The notes under the pieces: generated by a model
Told to the model about the DNA's origin: nothing
Databases searched by the model: none
Seen by the model: only the letters and a program-made list of their open reading frames with translations
Assembly (NCBI RefSeq): GCF_025118155.1
Contig: NW_026251393.1
Span: 186,001-250,000, forward strand
DNA: 64,000 nt
Reading direction: 5' to 3'
Origin: Cokeromyces recurvatus
Lineage: Eukaryota > Mucoromycota > Mucoromycetes > Mucorales > Mucoraceae
Made by a program: the position numbers and the translations under genes
Part shown: positions 39,201 through 50,455 of the stretch, in pieces
How the letters are laid out: every line of letters starts with the position of its first letter
How positions within the stretch are numbered: the stretch's first letter is position 1

Positions 39201-39747
39201 TAAACAAGATAAGCCATTCAAACATATACATATACACATATAATATATAAATATATTCTTTAAAATAAAAATCTATTTACCTCTCGAAGGTCTGAATCTG
39301 TATTTTCTATTTGATGTAAATGATGATCATCAAGTTTCATGAAGCACGATTCCTGCTCGTGTAATTCAGTTCCAATAATATTAAAAAAATGTTTAAGCTG
39401 TAACTTTTGACCTAAGAAAGTGAAAATTGTCAATAATTGAATATATTCTATCTTTTTTTTTTATATAAATATTTGTATGTATTTACTTGGTGTTCTATTT
39501 TTTGATGGTACAATCAAATCTATATTTTGACACTTTCAAAAAAAAAAAAATTAAGTTTACAAGTTTTTACTTTTGTTTACACTGTTTAATTTTATTTTAC
39601 CAATGGTTTTGTTGTTTGTCTTATAATTTTATCATCAAATTCTACGTATTGGTCATTAAATTCATTTCTTTTAGTTTCGATTTCTTTTGTTTTTAATAAT
39701 TTCCATTGATGACAGTATCCATTATTTTGAAGTTTAGATTTAAGTTC
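36286..39747 (-). CDS. Rho guanine nucleotide exchange factor (DH-PH type)
   Basis: DH domains activate Rho-family GTPases controlling polarity and cell wall growth. Exons in phase: 39601-39747, 39487-39532, 39281-39411, 38930-39199, 38494-38853, 38001-38334, 37390-37944, 36786-37231, 36553-36732, 36286-36498 (893 residues). The DH domain starts at KRQFRIQEFIKTEQSYVDTL and contains the conserved LVEPVQRISRYSMMLRDIL helix. A PH-like segment follows (VSIFLFTDKILVAS ... KFKGWADIESIELFEGVP), then a domain I do not recognise (YRTWNGVPIYCNIYSQ ... NPWIVGLIQPEE). The tail is Ser-rich and basic, with an acidic patch. The start is not fixed: a 6-bp exon 39809-39814 (Met-Asn, GTACCT donor) would splice in phase, but this is tentative. 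Confidence 0.85.
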
Positions 39748-41718
39748 CTGAAAAAAAAAAAGCAAGCAAGCAAGAGGTCAATTTTTATTTTATTTTTTTT
39801 CAAGGTACATTCATAAATCCTTCTTTTTTTTTATTTTACTTTAATATTTGACATTTATTTTATATATAAAGAAAAGAGAAGAAACCAAAAAAGCAAAAAA
39901 AAAAAAAAAGGGGTGGGGGGTGAGGAAAGGAGAGGAAAGGAAAGGAAAGGAAAAGAAAAGAGAAAAGAAAAGAAAAAAAAAATTATGTTGTAATTTGAGT
40001 TTGTATGCTCTTTGTTGTTGTTTTACTCTCCAAATATAGAGATTCGTATTACAAAAAGGAAAAAAAAATTAATAATAATGACTTTATAGCCATTAAATAT
40101 AAATTTCATTGTAATTAAAGTCCTGCCATTATTTTAATACATGCGTTTAAATTATATATGCTTGTTCTTTTTATTTATTTTCTACTATTTTATTTTTATT
40201 TTTTTTTTACTTTGCTTTATTTTATTTCATTTACTTTTACTGATACTATATATAATAAACCACGTGTATATAAAATCCTTCTTGTTTAAGATTTTTTTTT
40301 TTCAAGAAAATAAAAGAAAGCAAAAATAAATAAATAAAATAAATAAACTTTTATCTTTCAAAGGCAATTATATCAAGGACTTGTCAGAATGATGACATTG
40401 ACTAGTTTTATTATATTCGTACTACCTCACATTACAGCATAATAAAGAGCTATAATAGTAGTTTGTTAGTTGTTGTTACAATAGACAAATATATAAATAT
40501 TTATAAAAACCCCGATTTTTTTTTTTTTTTTTTTTTTATATTCATATACATATTTATATTTTTAATAGTATGATGATGAAATATGATTAGCGCGATAATT
40601 CTACGACTATAGCGGTGCAATAATGTTCTTATTTATAGCTGTATTACACATCAAATGCTTGTTCAATTTTAAAATGGAACAATACAATTCGGGTCATTCA
40701 TTCTTGATAGAATCATTCAATTTTAAAAATCATACAACTTTATTTACTTTTTTTTTCTATCTAATTTAATTTTACTCTTTTATAAAGTGTAAGCAAATTG
40801 TTGGGCATTCAATTTCAACTTTTTATAGGAAAATGAAAATAAAATAAATGTATTTTTGATATCATGCAAAAAAAAAAAAAAAAAGAGAATGACAAAGCCC
40901 TTTTTTTTTTATCCAATATCAGTAATTTCCTGACTTTCAATCAACAAATCATGCTTTGATTGCTGATACAGCTATATTACATAATAAAAATAGTATTCAT
41001 TATATGCTATATGAATGCTAAAAATAAATGAATATATATGAATACATTTAAATGTTTAGATACTTCCAATTAACAATGGGCTTAACTAAATCTAAAGAGT
41101 GGATCGATATCTACTCAGCAAGAATAAAGACATCTATTTTTCACGCACATATACATGTATTCCACTTGACTATTTGAATCAATTGAACTGAAATAGCTTA
41201 TAAAACATAATAATATTTAAAAAAAACAAAAGGTATAGATTGAGACTGATTAATTGAGGTAAAATCTATAGATATATTTATAAACATAATAAAGACAAGT
41301 AGTCAAAAGTAATATTATATCTTATTATCGAGATAAATTACATGTTATCACGGAGATTTATATTATTTACAAGACTCTTTATACAAATACTTTATCTTGA
41401 CATATTTATTCGGATTTGTATTTTTGTCCTTTATTATGTAATTCATCTTACTTTATTATTACTGAATACATAGATCCCCAGGACATGAGGGAATAAAATC
41501 AGGGAGGAACCGTAAATACTGTTGCAATTACACACGCCATTTTTTGTCTCTGTTCGTGTTCAAATTAGAATAATTTACACGTTCTATATTCGAATACATT
41601 GTTCTTGATTATTTTCATCTTTAACCTTTTGTTTGTTATTTTCCACAGCATCCTTCTGATGATACACAAAAATATAAACAGTTAACCAGATTTCTGTTAG
41701 ACAAAAATATATCACTGG
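39748..41718. other. Long intergenic stretch, no gene recognised
   Basis: About 2 kb of AT-rich DNA upstream of the RhoGEF gene, ending at the left inverted repeat of element B. The only marked structure is a homopurine tract at 39870-39983. Short open frames (39487-39696 on the plus strand, 40141-40329) are low-complexity and rejected. No RNA gene seen. Confidence 0.5.
39870..39983. repeat. Homopurine tract with GGAAA repeats
   Basis: About 110 bases almost wholly A and G on the plus strand, including GGGGTGGGGGGTGAGG and a run of GGAAA/AGGAAA pentamers. It has rough mirror symmetry, the type of sequence that can form triplex DNA. It lies just upstream of the RhoGEF gene. Confidence 0.8.
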
Positions 41719-42031
41719 GGATTCAATTTTTCTGTCTTGGGACAGCAAACTCTTTCAGTGAGACGAATTGAGATACTATGCAACGCTTTTGAGACGATAT
41801 TTTTCATAGTTGAGGCAATAAAAAAGGAAAAGTATAGGACATTTTTTTTAAAAAGAAAAAAAAAAGTCGGTTAAGATAATTTTGAAAATGTCGTTCTTGG
41901 TATAGACATCCACCCTGAAAGTTCTCTGCAATGCATTATCCTAAAATGAGATATATTTTATTGATCCATTAAGAAAATGTGAACAATGATTGAGAGACCT
42001 GTATTTAAATGTACTTACAATGCGACTGGTT
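41719..42031 (+). repeat. Left terminal inverted repeat of element B
   Basis: About 310 bp, pairing with 48193-48498. The outermost shared bases read GGATTCAATTTTTCTGTC here and GGATACAATTTTTCTGTC at the other end. Differences are scattered single bases and small indels in A-runs. Confidence 0.85.
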
Positions 42032-42080
42032 AAACGTGTCATTTGCAATAAATTAAATTATCAGTTTCGATTGCCATAGC

Positions 42081-42400
42081 TGCCCCAATTAGCCCACATC
42101 TCAAGCATTAGCCTTAATCTTGAAAAGAAAAGTAAAAAGTAAAAAGAAAAAAGAAAAAAACTAGTACTTGCTAACTGTCTTAACGATACTGCCCCAATAA
42201 GCCCATATCAACAGTTATAGATGCTGCCCCAATAAGCCCACATCTTAAGTATTAGCCTTAATCTTAAAAAAAAAGGGGGAAGGAAAAGTAAAAAGATAAA
42301 AGCTAATAGTTGTCAACTGTCTAACGATGTTGCCCCAATTAACCTACATCTCAAGCAGTAGCCTTAATCTTGAAGAAAACAGAGACTTGTGAAGAACTGT
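42081..42400. repeat. Subterminal tandem repeat of element B
   Basis: Units start with TGCCCCAATTAGCCCACAT at 42081, 42190, 42225 and 42331. The long unit (about 107 bp) continues with TCAAGCATTAGCCTTAATCT, an AAGTAAAAAG-rich stretch and CTAACTGTCT-AACGAT; the unit at 42190 is a 35-bp truncated copy. The array sits 50 bp inside the left inverted repeat, a position typical for transposase-binding arrays. Confidence 0.85.
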
Positions 42401-42676
42401 TTACAATGCGAAACCATAGTACGTTGTCTGTAAAAAAGAATAATAGTGCATCATAACAAAATCTTATATATTCTTTCTTATTTTCTTGCTCTGATTATAA
42501 TGCAGAAAGAAAAGTGGTATAGAGTATAACAACGAATAATGTTAATTTTATAAAAAAGATGAATTTAATTAAAAAAAAATATATTGCGTCATCAGGCTTA
42601 AAGTCCAGCTAAAAAAAAAAATCAGGTACGCGTATAATTCATTTACTCTTTCATCTATATTATCATTCAAAATGTA

Positions 42677-44314
42677 ATAGTATTTCTACCATCAATCGGT
42701 CAAGTTTTTGAACTTAATTTATCAGCTTTTTGAAAACCAATTGATCATTTGGTCACTTTTTTCCAAATCGATGAATTGGTCAAAATCAATACACTTTTCT
42801 TCTTTCTACAATTTTCAAACTTAGCAATGGACTCTGAAATGCCTTTTTACCACGAAGATGGAAGAGGAGGTATCTTTGATGATAGACGGAACAAAAAAAC
42901 TCAATATGATGAAGCTCCTTCATTTCGCTTAAAAAAATAACAGATCTTAAGATGGCTAAGAATGATTTTGATTTCGACTTGCAGTTAGTCGAGGAACCTG
43001 ACTTCAATGTGACTGAAGTGAACCCTAAGAAAGAAAGATGAACTGAATACAATAAATACATAGCCAAGGGTCGATAACTGTGTTTCTTTATGAAAAAGAG
43101 AATGCATGAAACTTAAAAAGGCTGCCACGGCTGCAAACGTAAATTATCATATTGCACGAAAATGGTGACAACAAAAAAAAAAGAAGACCTAAATGGCTTT
43201 TTACTTCATAAAATGGCAAACCTAAGATCTACTTGTCCTAAAAGCAAGTTGGATGACCGCCACAAAGAGTATGTAACTAACTTTTCTGACAAAAATTCAA
43301 GAGCAACTATTATAGACGCTGCTGATGATTTAAGAAAGAGCTCTGAAGGGCTTGAGATAAAGAAGTCTATAGTGGCCCAAGTTTATGAAAGAGGAATGTA
43401 ATATTTCGGTGAAAGGGATCTCTTGCCAACTTGTTGCAAGAAATAGTGCTGCCCAACTTGAAAAGACGTGCTCTTTGACTGTAGAGGAGTGAACTCAGAA
43501 GGGGATGAATTATCTTTAGAACTGTGTATTTTTAGACAAGTCAGTGTTTGACATTAACATGCCTCGTGGAAGAGCTTGTCCTAGACGCGGTGAACCTATT
43601 TTTGTTGAAAAACCCTTTAGCAAAAGCTATACCATACACTGTGATGGGGGGATCAAATCTTCTTTATTAGGTGTTGTAAATGTGGCTATGAGGGAGCCTG
43701 GAAATGTAAAGAAAAGGGAAGTAGTTGGTGCAACTAAACGTAAAGCACCTGGAGATAAGCTATCTATTCCGAAGGGGACTACATGTTCTCATTATATGCA
43801 GTTTATCAGCGATATAATGGACAACTTCCCAGAGATGAAGGGATTTTATATTGTTATGAATAATGCTCCTATCCACGTTCCTTCAATTGTTGATTCATTG
43901 ATCATTAAGTGAAGCTATATTCCCGTTTACCTTCCTCCTTATTCACCGGAATTAAATCCCATTGAGCAATTCTGGTTTGTTGTCAAATTCAAAGTAAAGT
44001 GTTATCCTTTAAAGAATACTGAGACTTTGACGATAAGGATTATTGACGGCTGTGAAATTGTTCCTTTCGAGCATTTTCACAATTTTATTCGACACTCCAT
44101 TAAGAGATTTGAAGACTGCAAGAACAAACAGCCGGTCTAATAAAATACTCTTTCGCTATCATTTCAACGAACAAAAAAAAAACAGTATTTTGACTTTGAC
44201 TAACTCATCAATTTGGGAAAAACTGACCAATTGTTTCTCAAAAAGCTGATTAATTGGGTTCAAAAACTTGACCAATTTTTTCGGCAAAGTGGCTAATTGA
44301 CAGTGGAAATACTG
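42677..44314 (+). mobile_element. Nested Tc1/mariner-type element in element B
   Basis: About 1.64 kb with roughly 115-130-bp imperfect inverted ends: 42677-42797 and 44185-44314 share GGTCAAGTTTTTGAAC, ATCAGCTTTTTGA and TTCCCAAAT-GATGA blocks. A TA dinucleotide flanks the right tip and lies within one base of the left tip, fitting the TA target preference of this superfamily. The element contains a broken transposase on the plus strand. It inserted just before the nuclease-like gene of element B. Confidence 0.8.
43180..44140 (+). pseudogene. Broken DD34E (Tc1/mariner-type) transposase
   Basis: Remnants in several frames. The DNA-binding part (KLDDRHKEYVTNFSDKNSRA, then AADDLRKSSEGLEIKKS) ends at a stop at 43401. 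The reading resumes with ARNSAAQLEKTCS, then the catalytic core NCVFLDKSVFDINM, MKGFYIVMNNAPIH and YLPPYSPELNPIEQFW. The second catalytic Asp is replaced by Asn (MNNAPIH instead of the family's MDNAPIH), and a TGA stop lies between it and the final Glu. The spacing from that position to the Glu of NPIE is 34 residues, as in DD34E transposases. Clearly inactive. Confidence 0.85.
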
Positions 44315-44399
44315 TAAATTCCACAAAGGTATTCAACTTGATAGAAGATAAAAAATATTATATCAAAATACCTGGCCAAAACGCCCCTTTTAACTTGGA

Positions 44400-45859
44400 A
44401 GTTTGAAGACGCCTTAGAAATATTGCTCGATCACAACCTTCGTTTCGCACCTTCTGAAAACAAGTTAAGGGCTCTAGGCGATTTGTATACAGAAGAAGTG
44501 CAGAAGATCTATCAAGCAAGAAACAATGTAGATGACGGCGATGATGAAAAAGAAAAGATTGAGTCTCTTAATCAGTACATATACGAAATATGTACTGCTA
44601 CAAGAATAAAAAAGCTAGTCAAGACAGCACAATATTCGACTCAATTTATAGAAGAAATGGAGATAAATGCATTGGAAATGAACAATAGCAATAGTGAACC
44701 ACTAACAAATACAACACGGTCTGATTTGTCTCAGTTTGTTAATATGATAGCTATTGATAAAATGAAACACTTATGCAACGAATATTTGGTGAAGAAGGGA
44801 AGTTTGGTTTCATGAGCAATAAAATATCTAGAAGATATAAAATTTTTGCAAATGGCTTAAAACACAAGCTTAAATTGGATCTGCAACCCATTGCAACATC
44901 CAAAGAAAAAGAAATGTTGATTAACATAAGTAAATGCAAGAACAAAGACAATATTGACGATTTATTGGAAGAGTTTTATAAAGACAGAAACATGGATTGT
45001 ATGTGCAAATACATAAGACTGGTGTTTACTAACGCTGCAGAGTTGTGGGCATCGAAACAACTTTCATACATTACCCACAACGAATCTTGGTTTCGCACCA
45101 ACGTATATTCATCGGTATGGGACATGATATTCTTTAGTGACGATAAGTTCATATCAAAACGCGCTGATTGCTATTCAAACACGACAAAGCAGTTTGATAA
45201 TATTGATAATCAGCGCGTTGACTTTATTTTACATAATATTAATGATAACAATGATTATATTTCCGCTGAAGAGAAGCCTGGAAGAGAAGGTGTGAAGTCG
45301 GATCGTCAAGAAGGGAAAATATTACAGATCGCAATATTTCAATTGTGGAATCACAAGATAAAGAGTGCGAAGATTATGGAGCAAATGGAAACAATTACCT
45401 GTCAGTGGGAGGGGACTAAAATTGACAATCTATGCAACAAAGTATATATCAAGCAAATGCTATATTACGTACATAGAAGGTTCATTTGCTATGTCCAAAG
45501 ATGAGACCCACTGTGCTTCCTTTGCAGTCCTTCTCGCTGCAATGCTTTCTTTGAAAAGACGTGTTTTTTTTTTAAACTATAGTAAATTGAATGCTATTCT
45601 TGAAGCCAAGTACAGATATGAAATAGAAATGATGACATTTGACTCTCAAGATGAGAATGATTTCCTTTTTCGATCTGAAAGTACAGAAGAGATAGAAGCA
45701 AGAGAAAAATACAAGAATAATGCAAAAGAAATGGATCAAGATTTAGAAAAGGAGCTTCTTAGTGAATTAGATGGTATAACATTGGAAGAAGATATCATTA
45801 CTTCTAGTGATTGGAAAGACTTTATCTTGGAAAAAATGTCAAAGAAAAGAAAAAGATAA
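44400..45859 (+). pseudogene. PD-(D/E)XK nuclease-like gene of element B (frameshifted)
   Basis: One protein is spread over three frames: about 44400-44815 (WKFEDALEILLDHNLRFAPS ...), 44773-45430 (FGEEGKFGFMSNKISRRYKI ...) and 45415-45859 (LTIYATKYISSKCYITYIEG ...), so two frameshifts near 44780 and 45415 break it. In the middle part, VWDMIFFSDDKF is followed by QRVDFIL, then ISAEEKPG and a D-x3-E-G-K-x-L-Q helix. The order Asp ... Glu-x-Lys is that of a PD-(D/E)XK nuclease core. The C terminus is acidic then basic (EKMSKKRKR). I recognise no named family; the nuclease reading is inference. No ATG is evident for the first part because the mariner sits directly upstream. Confidence 0.55.
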
Positions 45860-47448
45860 TACTTTGGTGTTCCTGTTACTCCTGTAGATTTTTTTCTATC
45901 ATAGATATTGCTATGATTGTAGTTGTCTTTATAACTAAGTCAATAGAAATGAACCATCATTTATTTAAATAATAAAGAGGTTATTCAAATAAAACTAGTG
46001 TACTGTACTTCACAGCATCATATCCATTCTACATTTATTTTTAATAACAGTCATTGTTAAAATAATAGTATGTAATAATAAGAATTCAATAGAGCTATGA
46101 TTGTTATATGCCGTTACATAATCACTTACATAAGTCATACATATTATATATACATCTATAATGTCGAATATTGTCATGTAATAACATCTTAGTGGATGAT
46201 AATAATAATAGTAGCATATAAATAATTGGTATTATTGTTATAGCTGTAATATTCACTGTGAATTAATATTAACGCGTTACTTACCCCAGAAATAATAATT
46301 TGTTATATTTGTGGTAACAGCGACAGCCCAAGGAGAAAAAAGAATAGAAATAAATCTTATTGCAAACAATAATTTTTTACATAATTCTTTACTACGACAG
46401 TATTCGCTTTCCAAAGATCATATGTCTATTAATATTACTTGCCTTAAAAAAAAATATATATAAATAGCCTTTGTCATTTTTCCTTATTATTTTTTCTTTG
46501 TACAGACTTGTCTTTTTTCTGCTTCTCTTTCTTTATCTTTTTGTATTTAAAACAGATAAATGTTGAATATATAGTTTACACAGATCACAAAGCCAAGTTA
46601 TATTAATAAACTATAAATACTCAATTATGATATCTAATAATAACTTGTACAATTTTCAAAAACTTCATCTCACAGGGCGTTCAATTTAGTCTTGCTTGCA
46701 TTTTTTTTTATATTTGTGAATGTTAGAGATGGCGATTTCCTGAAAATTATCAGTAAAGGCTTCAACTTCTTTTGTTCGACTTAGCTGAGGCTCAAGAACA
46801 GATAATGTGTATATGTTAACGAGTATCTGAACTTCACTATAATGTATAGTTTAATCAATATAGTCTATTTTGTCAGAGAAACTTTGTTATGCTAAAAGGG
46901 ACTCTTCCGCAGAATTGTAGTGAATGAAGTCTTTTATATTTTTCTAGATTGGAAGCAAATGATTATGAAAGGCCTTAAATATTATAACAGGTATATAAAA
47001 AAAAATTCTTGTGTGTCTTAAAAAAAAAAGAAGCAATTCATCTAAACTGGCTATGCGAGTTTGTCCGAAACGATTTGCCTTAAAAAAAATAGTAAACTCG
47101 TCTGAATCTGCAACTTAAAGAAACTATTACTTTAAAAGGATACCTGTTTACACATTACAAAGGGTTTGAGTAATTTTATTTAGACAGAATCCAAATTGTT
47201 GAGCCTGAGGAGTTAAAAAGCTAGTAGGCGAAGATTCTCGGCTTTTTACTGAAAATATGATTGAATCGTTGGCTAACAATTTATGAACTCCACTATTTCA
47301 AAGACGTAACTCAATTATCATTTGAAGAATACCATGTCTATAACTGTCAAAAGGCCCATTTTTATATTCAAAGTTAGAAATTCTGAAATCAACATGTAGA
47401 CAAGATATAAGTGGTTTATGGAGTAGAAGGATTCAGGTTTTGATTATA

Positions 47449-47469
<21 letters not shown>

Positions 47470-47483
<14 letters not shown>

Positions 47484-47955
47484 CAAAGGGAAAGAGCAAG
47501 TTGTAAGTGAAACTTTTGTAGGGAAACTCACTATAGAGTACGTAGACATCGCCGAAGGTAATGGCAATGAAAATAATAAATCAATAGCAAGAGGCTCAAT
47601 CATTGCTCGCTTTGTCAAGTTCTTGAATGAACTTTTTGACATCACGGATCTTGATGAGAGGCTATCTTGTTACGTATAATTTGTTCAATATATAATTTGA
47701 AGCCAATAGCCAATAATTAGAAAAATTGAAAGTAGGAATTATAGAGTGATATACTTGTCTCCCTTATTCACCTGAATTGAGTCTTATATAGCAGTTTTGA
47801 GCTATATTAGAGGGAAGGTTGAAGCGTCAGTGATTGATGATTGAAGAAAATTTGTCAAGTAAAATTGCCGAAGCTCATATTAACATATTTGTTAGTGATA
47901 TGTATGTCTTTTCTAATCAGTTAAACACAGAATTATTAACTACTACAGTATAAAA
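47470..47955 (+). pseudogene. Second transposase fossil in element B
   Basis: Reads SIARGSIIARFVKFLNELFD up to a stop at 47677, then in another frame CLPYSPELSLI-stop-QF-stop-AILEGRLKRQ and EENLSSKIAEAHINIFVSDM. These match the region before the second Asp and the C-terminal Y-x-P-x-Y-S-P-E-L-N-P-I-E part of DD34E transposases. The central catalytic Asp segment is deleted. It is preceded by a 30-bp A tract. Confidence 0.65.
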
Positions 47956-48192
47956 AAAACCATCATTCAAAACATATTTTTTTTTAAAAAATATTCCATA
48001 TTCACGGACGCAAGTCCGCCAATCAACGAGCTGCCATTCACATCAAGACAAAGCTCAGGTAAGAAAGGCTCCTATAACTGTAGAAAATTCTTGTATTATC
48101 ATTAGATGATAAAGAATGGCTTGATGATCTGCATTAAACAATAAAACATGCATTTAAAACTGACAATTTGATATATGGAAAATGACAAAATC

Positions 48193-48498
48193 AACCAGTC
48201 GCATTGTAAGTACATTTAAATACAGGTCTCTCAATCATTGTTCACATCTTCTTAATGGATCAATAAAATATATCTCATTTTAGAATAATGCATTGCAGAG
48301 AACTTTCAGGGTGGATGTCTATACCAAGAACGACATTTTCAAAATTATCCCAACCAACTTTTTTTTTAAAAGAAAAGATCTATACTTTTCCTTTTTTATT
48401 GCCTCAACTGTGAAAAATATCGTCTCAAAAGCGTTGCATAGTATCTCAATTCGTCTCACTGAAAGAGTTTGCCGTCCCAAGACAGAAAAATTGTATCC
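48193..48498 (-). repeat. Right terminal inverted repeat of element B
   Basis: Inverted partner of 41719-42031. An open frame across it (48293-48613) is only a by-product of the repeat. Confidence 0.85.
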
Positions 48499-49465
48499 AA
48501 ATATTTATTCAAAACCCTGTATTTATTCTACTAAATGTCAAAGGTTATATAAGCAGACCCTTCTTCTACAACACAAACATCAAACTATTACCATGTGTGT
48601 AGTGTTACAATAAGAGATAAACTTTAAGAATGTGCTATTCATTATGAAGATATCTACATAAAAGGAAGGCAGTAGTAGAAATTATTTATCAGATTTACGA
48701 AAAAGTAGAACGATACGATTTGTGTTACATGATTGATTTGCCGATAAAATGGTGAGTGGGGGTAGTAGTAAGCATAAGAAAGATTGAACAAAAAAAAAGG
48801 GTAACAATCCAAATATAATTGATTTCATCTATTATAATGAAAATTACTCTTATAATACCCGTGTTTTCTGTAATTCCAACTTTTCCACACGTACATATAC
48901 ACAGGGAAAAAAAATTCCCCTTCCCCATAAATATCCAAAAAAGAAATTAGTGAATCGGTAGCCTGAATAAGGAAATTTCAGTAAAAATTCGAGCGAAAAA
49001 AAAAATATGTTGTTACACAAACCAGAAAAATACACATGAAACGTTTATTCAATATTATCCAGTCATTTCTATTATTCTGACTTTTTTGCGCAACAAACGT
49101 AAAACGTCATTTACGTGATAGTACTAACGAATCAATTCTTAACGCGTTCAAGTCGAATGAAGGGAGAATTTAAGAAAGGTTGAATCTAAGTTGTTGTTGT
49201 TTTTTATGTAGTTATTTAAAATAAATAAAATAAAATAAAAACTTGCTATAATAATAATAATAATAATAATATACACTGAAGCCTTTTGCTATATACCACG
49301 TGAACTAATAAAGTGGATCCCAGAACGAAATAAGCTACAATTTACACATTAACGTGGTTGTTACACAGACGTTAATGTTGAACTTGACTTGATATATAAA
49401 TGCTTTTATTTCTTAACAAAAATTTGTTCCTTCTTATTTCTTCTATAATATACTATTTTTGTAAT
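48499..49465. promoter_or_regulatory. Region between element B and the zinc-finger gene
   Basis: AT-rich, with an (AAT)n array at 49249-49271. TATATAAA at 49391-49398 lies directly before the ATG at 49400, so if it serves as a TATA box the start at 49466 is the more natural one. An ACGTGA/ACGTGG motif occurs more than once (for example 49112, 49300). No gene seen. Confidence 0.4.
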
Positions 49466-50455
49466 ATGGAATTCTCCCCTTATGAACTTTTTCCTCAATT
49501 AGATAATACGATGATGATACCTTATCATCAACACTTAAGCTATATTTCTTTACTAGAATATGATCATTCGTTTCAAGCAAATATGAAACACACATTAAAC
49601 GATTTATCATCACAACCATTATATCCATCTACTTTAGTCCATGAAGACCCAGCAAATAATTATTATTCGATGTATGATACTTCATCTTCTTCTATCTTGA
49701 CTCTTGGTTATTTATCCCCACCAGTTTCTCCTGATGACTCACTCTTTTATGGATCAAATGGTACTTCATCACCTTTATTATCTGATTTCGATTATTTTAA
49801 TATACCACACATAAAACCTACTCATTCATCCGCAGCTTACAACAATGATCATTCTCATTTAATGCTGTTACTCCACCAAAACAAAGGGGTTATTGTGCAA
49901 CCGACTACTACTACCATCATGAATTCTCAGATATCGTCCCTTCTAATTCCCGCCAATAATAACTCAGGAAAAGAAAACTATAGTAATAGTAGTAATAGTA
50001 GTAGTAGTAGTAGTGCATTTCGTGAATCCATTTTTTGTCCTCTAGAAAATTCAGCAGTAGAAGAGAAAACTCCAAAAAAAGTAAATGCCATGTACCGTTG
50101 TGAATACAAAGGATGTACCAAGACTTTTACACGTACTTATAATCTAAAATCACATCGAAGGACTCATACAGATGAAAAACCCTTTGTTTGTCTAGTTTGT
50201 TCCAAGGCATTTGCTAGGCAACATGATCGTAATCGCCATGCAAAGCTTCATCTTGGTCTAAAGCCTTATCCATGTCAATTTTGTAACAAATCTTTTGCTA
50301 GACAGGATGCTTTGAATCGACACTTGAAGAGAGATAGTAAGAAAAAGGGCATTCATGAAGTTGGAACTGTAGACGATCATCTTATTCGACTACCACCTTG
50401 TTTATTAATCAAGCTGAGAAAGAAGCGAATGGCTTTGTTAAAGAAGAATAACTAA
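49466..50455 (+). CDS. C2H2 zinc-finger transcription factor, Crz1-like
   Basis: Single-exon gene, 329 residues from the Met at 49466. The frame also has an ATG at 49400, but the added 22 residues are hydrophobic (MLLFLNKNLFLLISSIIYYF) and unlike a transcription factor. The N-terminal two thirds are Ser/Asn/Tyr-rich with short SP motifs (YLSPPVSPDDS). Three C2H2 fingers lie at about residues 210-290: CEYKGC...TYNLKSHRRTH, CLVC...QHDRNRHAKLH, CQFC...QDALNRHLKRD. The pair NLKSHRRTHT / KAFARQHDRNRH is the pattern of Crz1, the calcineurin-controlled factor, but the third finger is plain C2H2 rather than the long variant of yeast Crz1. A calcineurin docking motif was not identified, so regulation is unproven. 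Confidence 0.82.
   Translation: MEFSPYELFPQLDNTMMIPYHQHLSYISLLEYDHSFQANMKHTLNDLSSQPLYPSTLVHEDPANNYYSMYDTSSSSILTLGYLSPPVSPDDSLFYGSNGTSSPLLSDFDYFNIPHIKPTHSSAAYNNDHSHLMLLLHQNKGVIVQPTTTTIMNSQISSLLIPANNNSGKENYSNSSNSSSSSSAFRESIFCPLENSAVEEKTPKKVNAMYRCEYKGCTKTFTRTYNLKSHRRTHTDEKPFVCLVCSKAFARQHDRNRHAKLHLGLKPYPCQFCNKSFARQDALNRHLKRDSKKKGIHEVGTVDDHLIRLPPCLLIKLRKKRMALLKKNN

Larger units (their letters stand above)
41719..48498. mobile_element. Element B: 6.8-kb element with ~310-bp terminal inverted repeats
   Basis: The ends 41719-42031 and 48193-48498 are inverted copies, sharing long blocks such as CTGTCTTGGGAC, GTGAGACGAATTGAGATACT, GACATCCACCCTGAAAG and the inner boundary GCGACTGGTT. Inside, from left to right, are a four-copy tandem repeat (42081-42400), a nested mariner (42677-44314), a frameshifted nuclease-like gene (44400-45859), about 1.6 kb of AT-rich DNA, and a second transposase fossil (47470-47950). 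The element is therefore old and has itself been a target for insertions. No obvious target-site duplication is visible. The class is unknown. Confidence 0.85.

Noticed and set aside
40141..40329. Hydrophobic 62-codon open frame
   Set aside because: Phe/Ile/Leu-only low complexity produced by T-rich DNA; no domain, no splice context.
48293..48613. 106-codon open frame at the right end of element B
   Set aside because: It lies within the terminal inverted repeat, and the matching stretch at the left end has no equivalent protein meaning.
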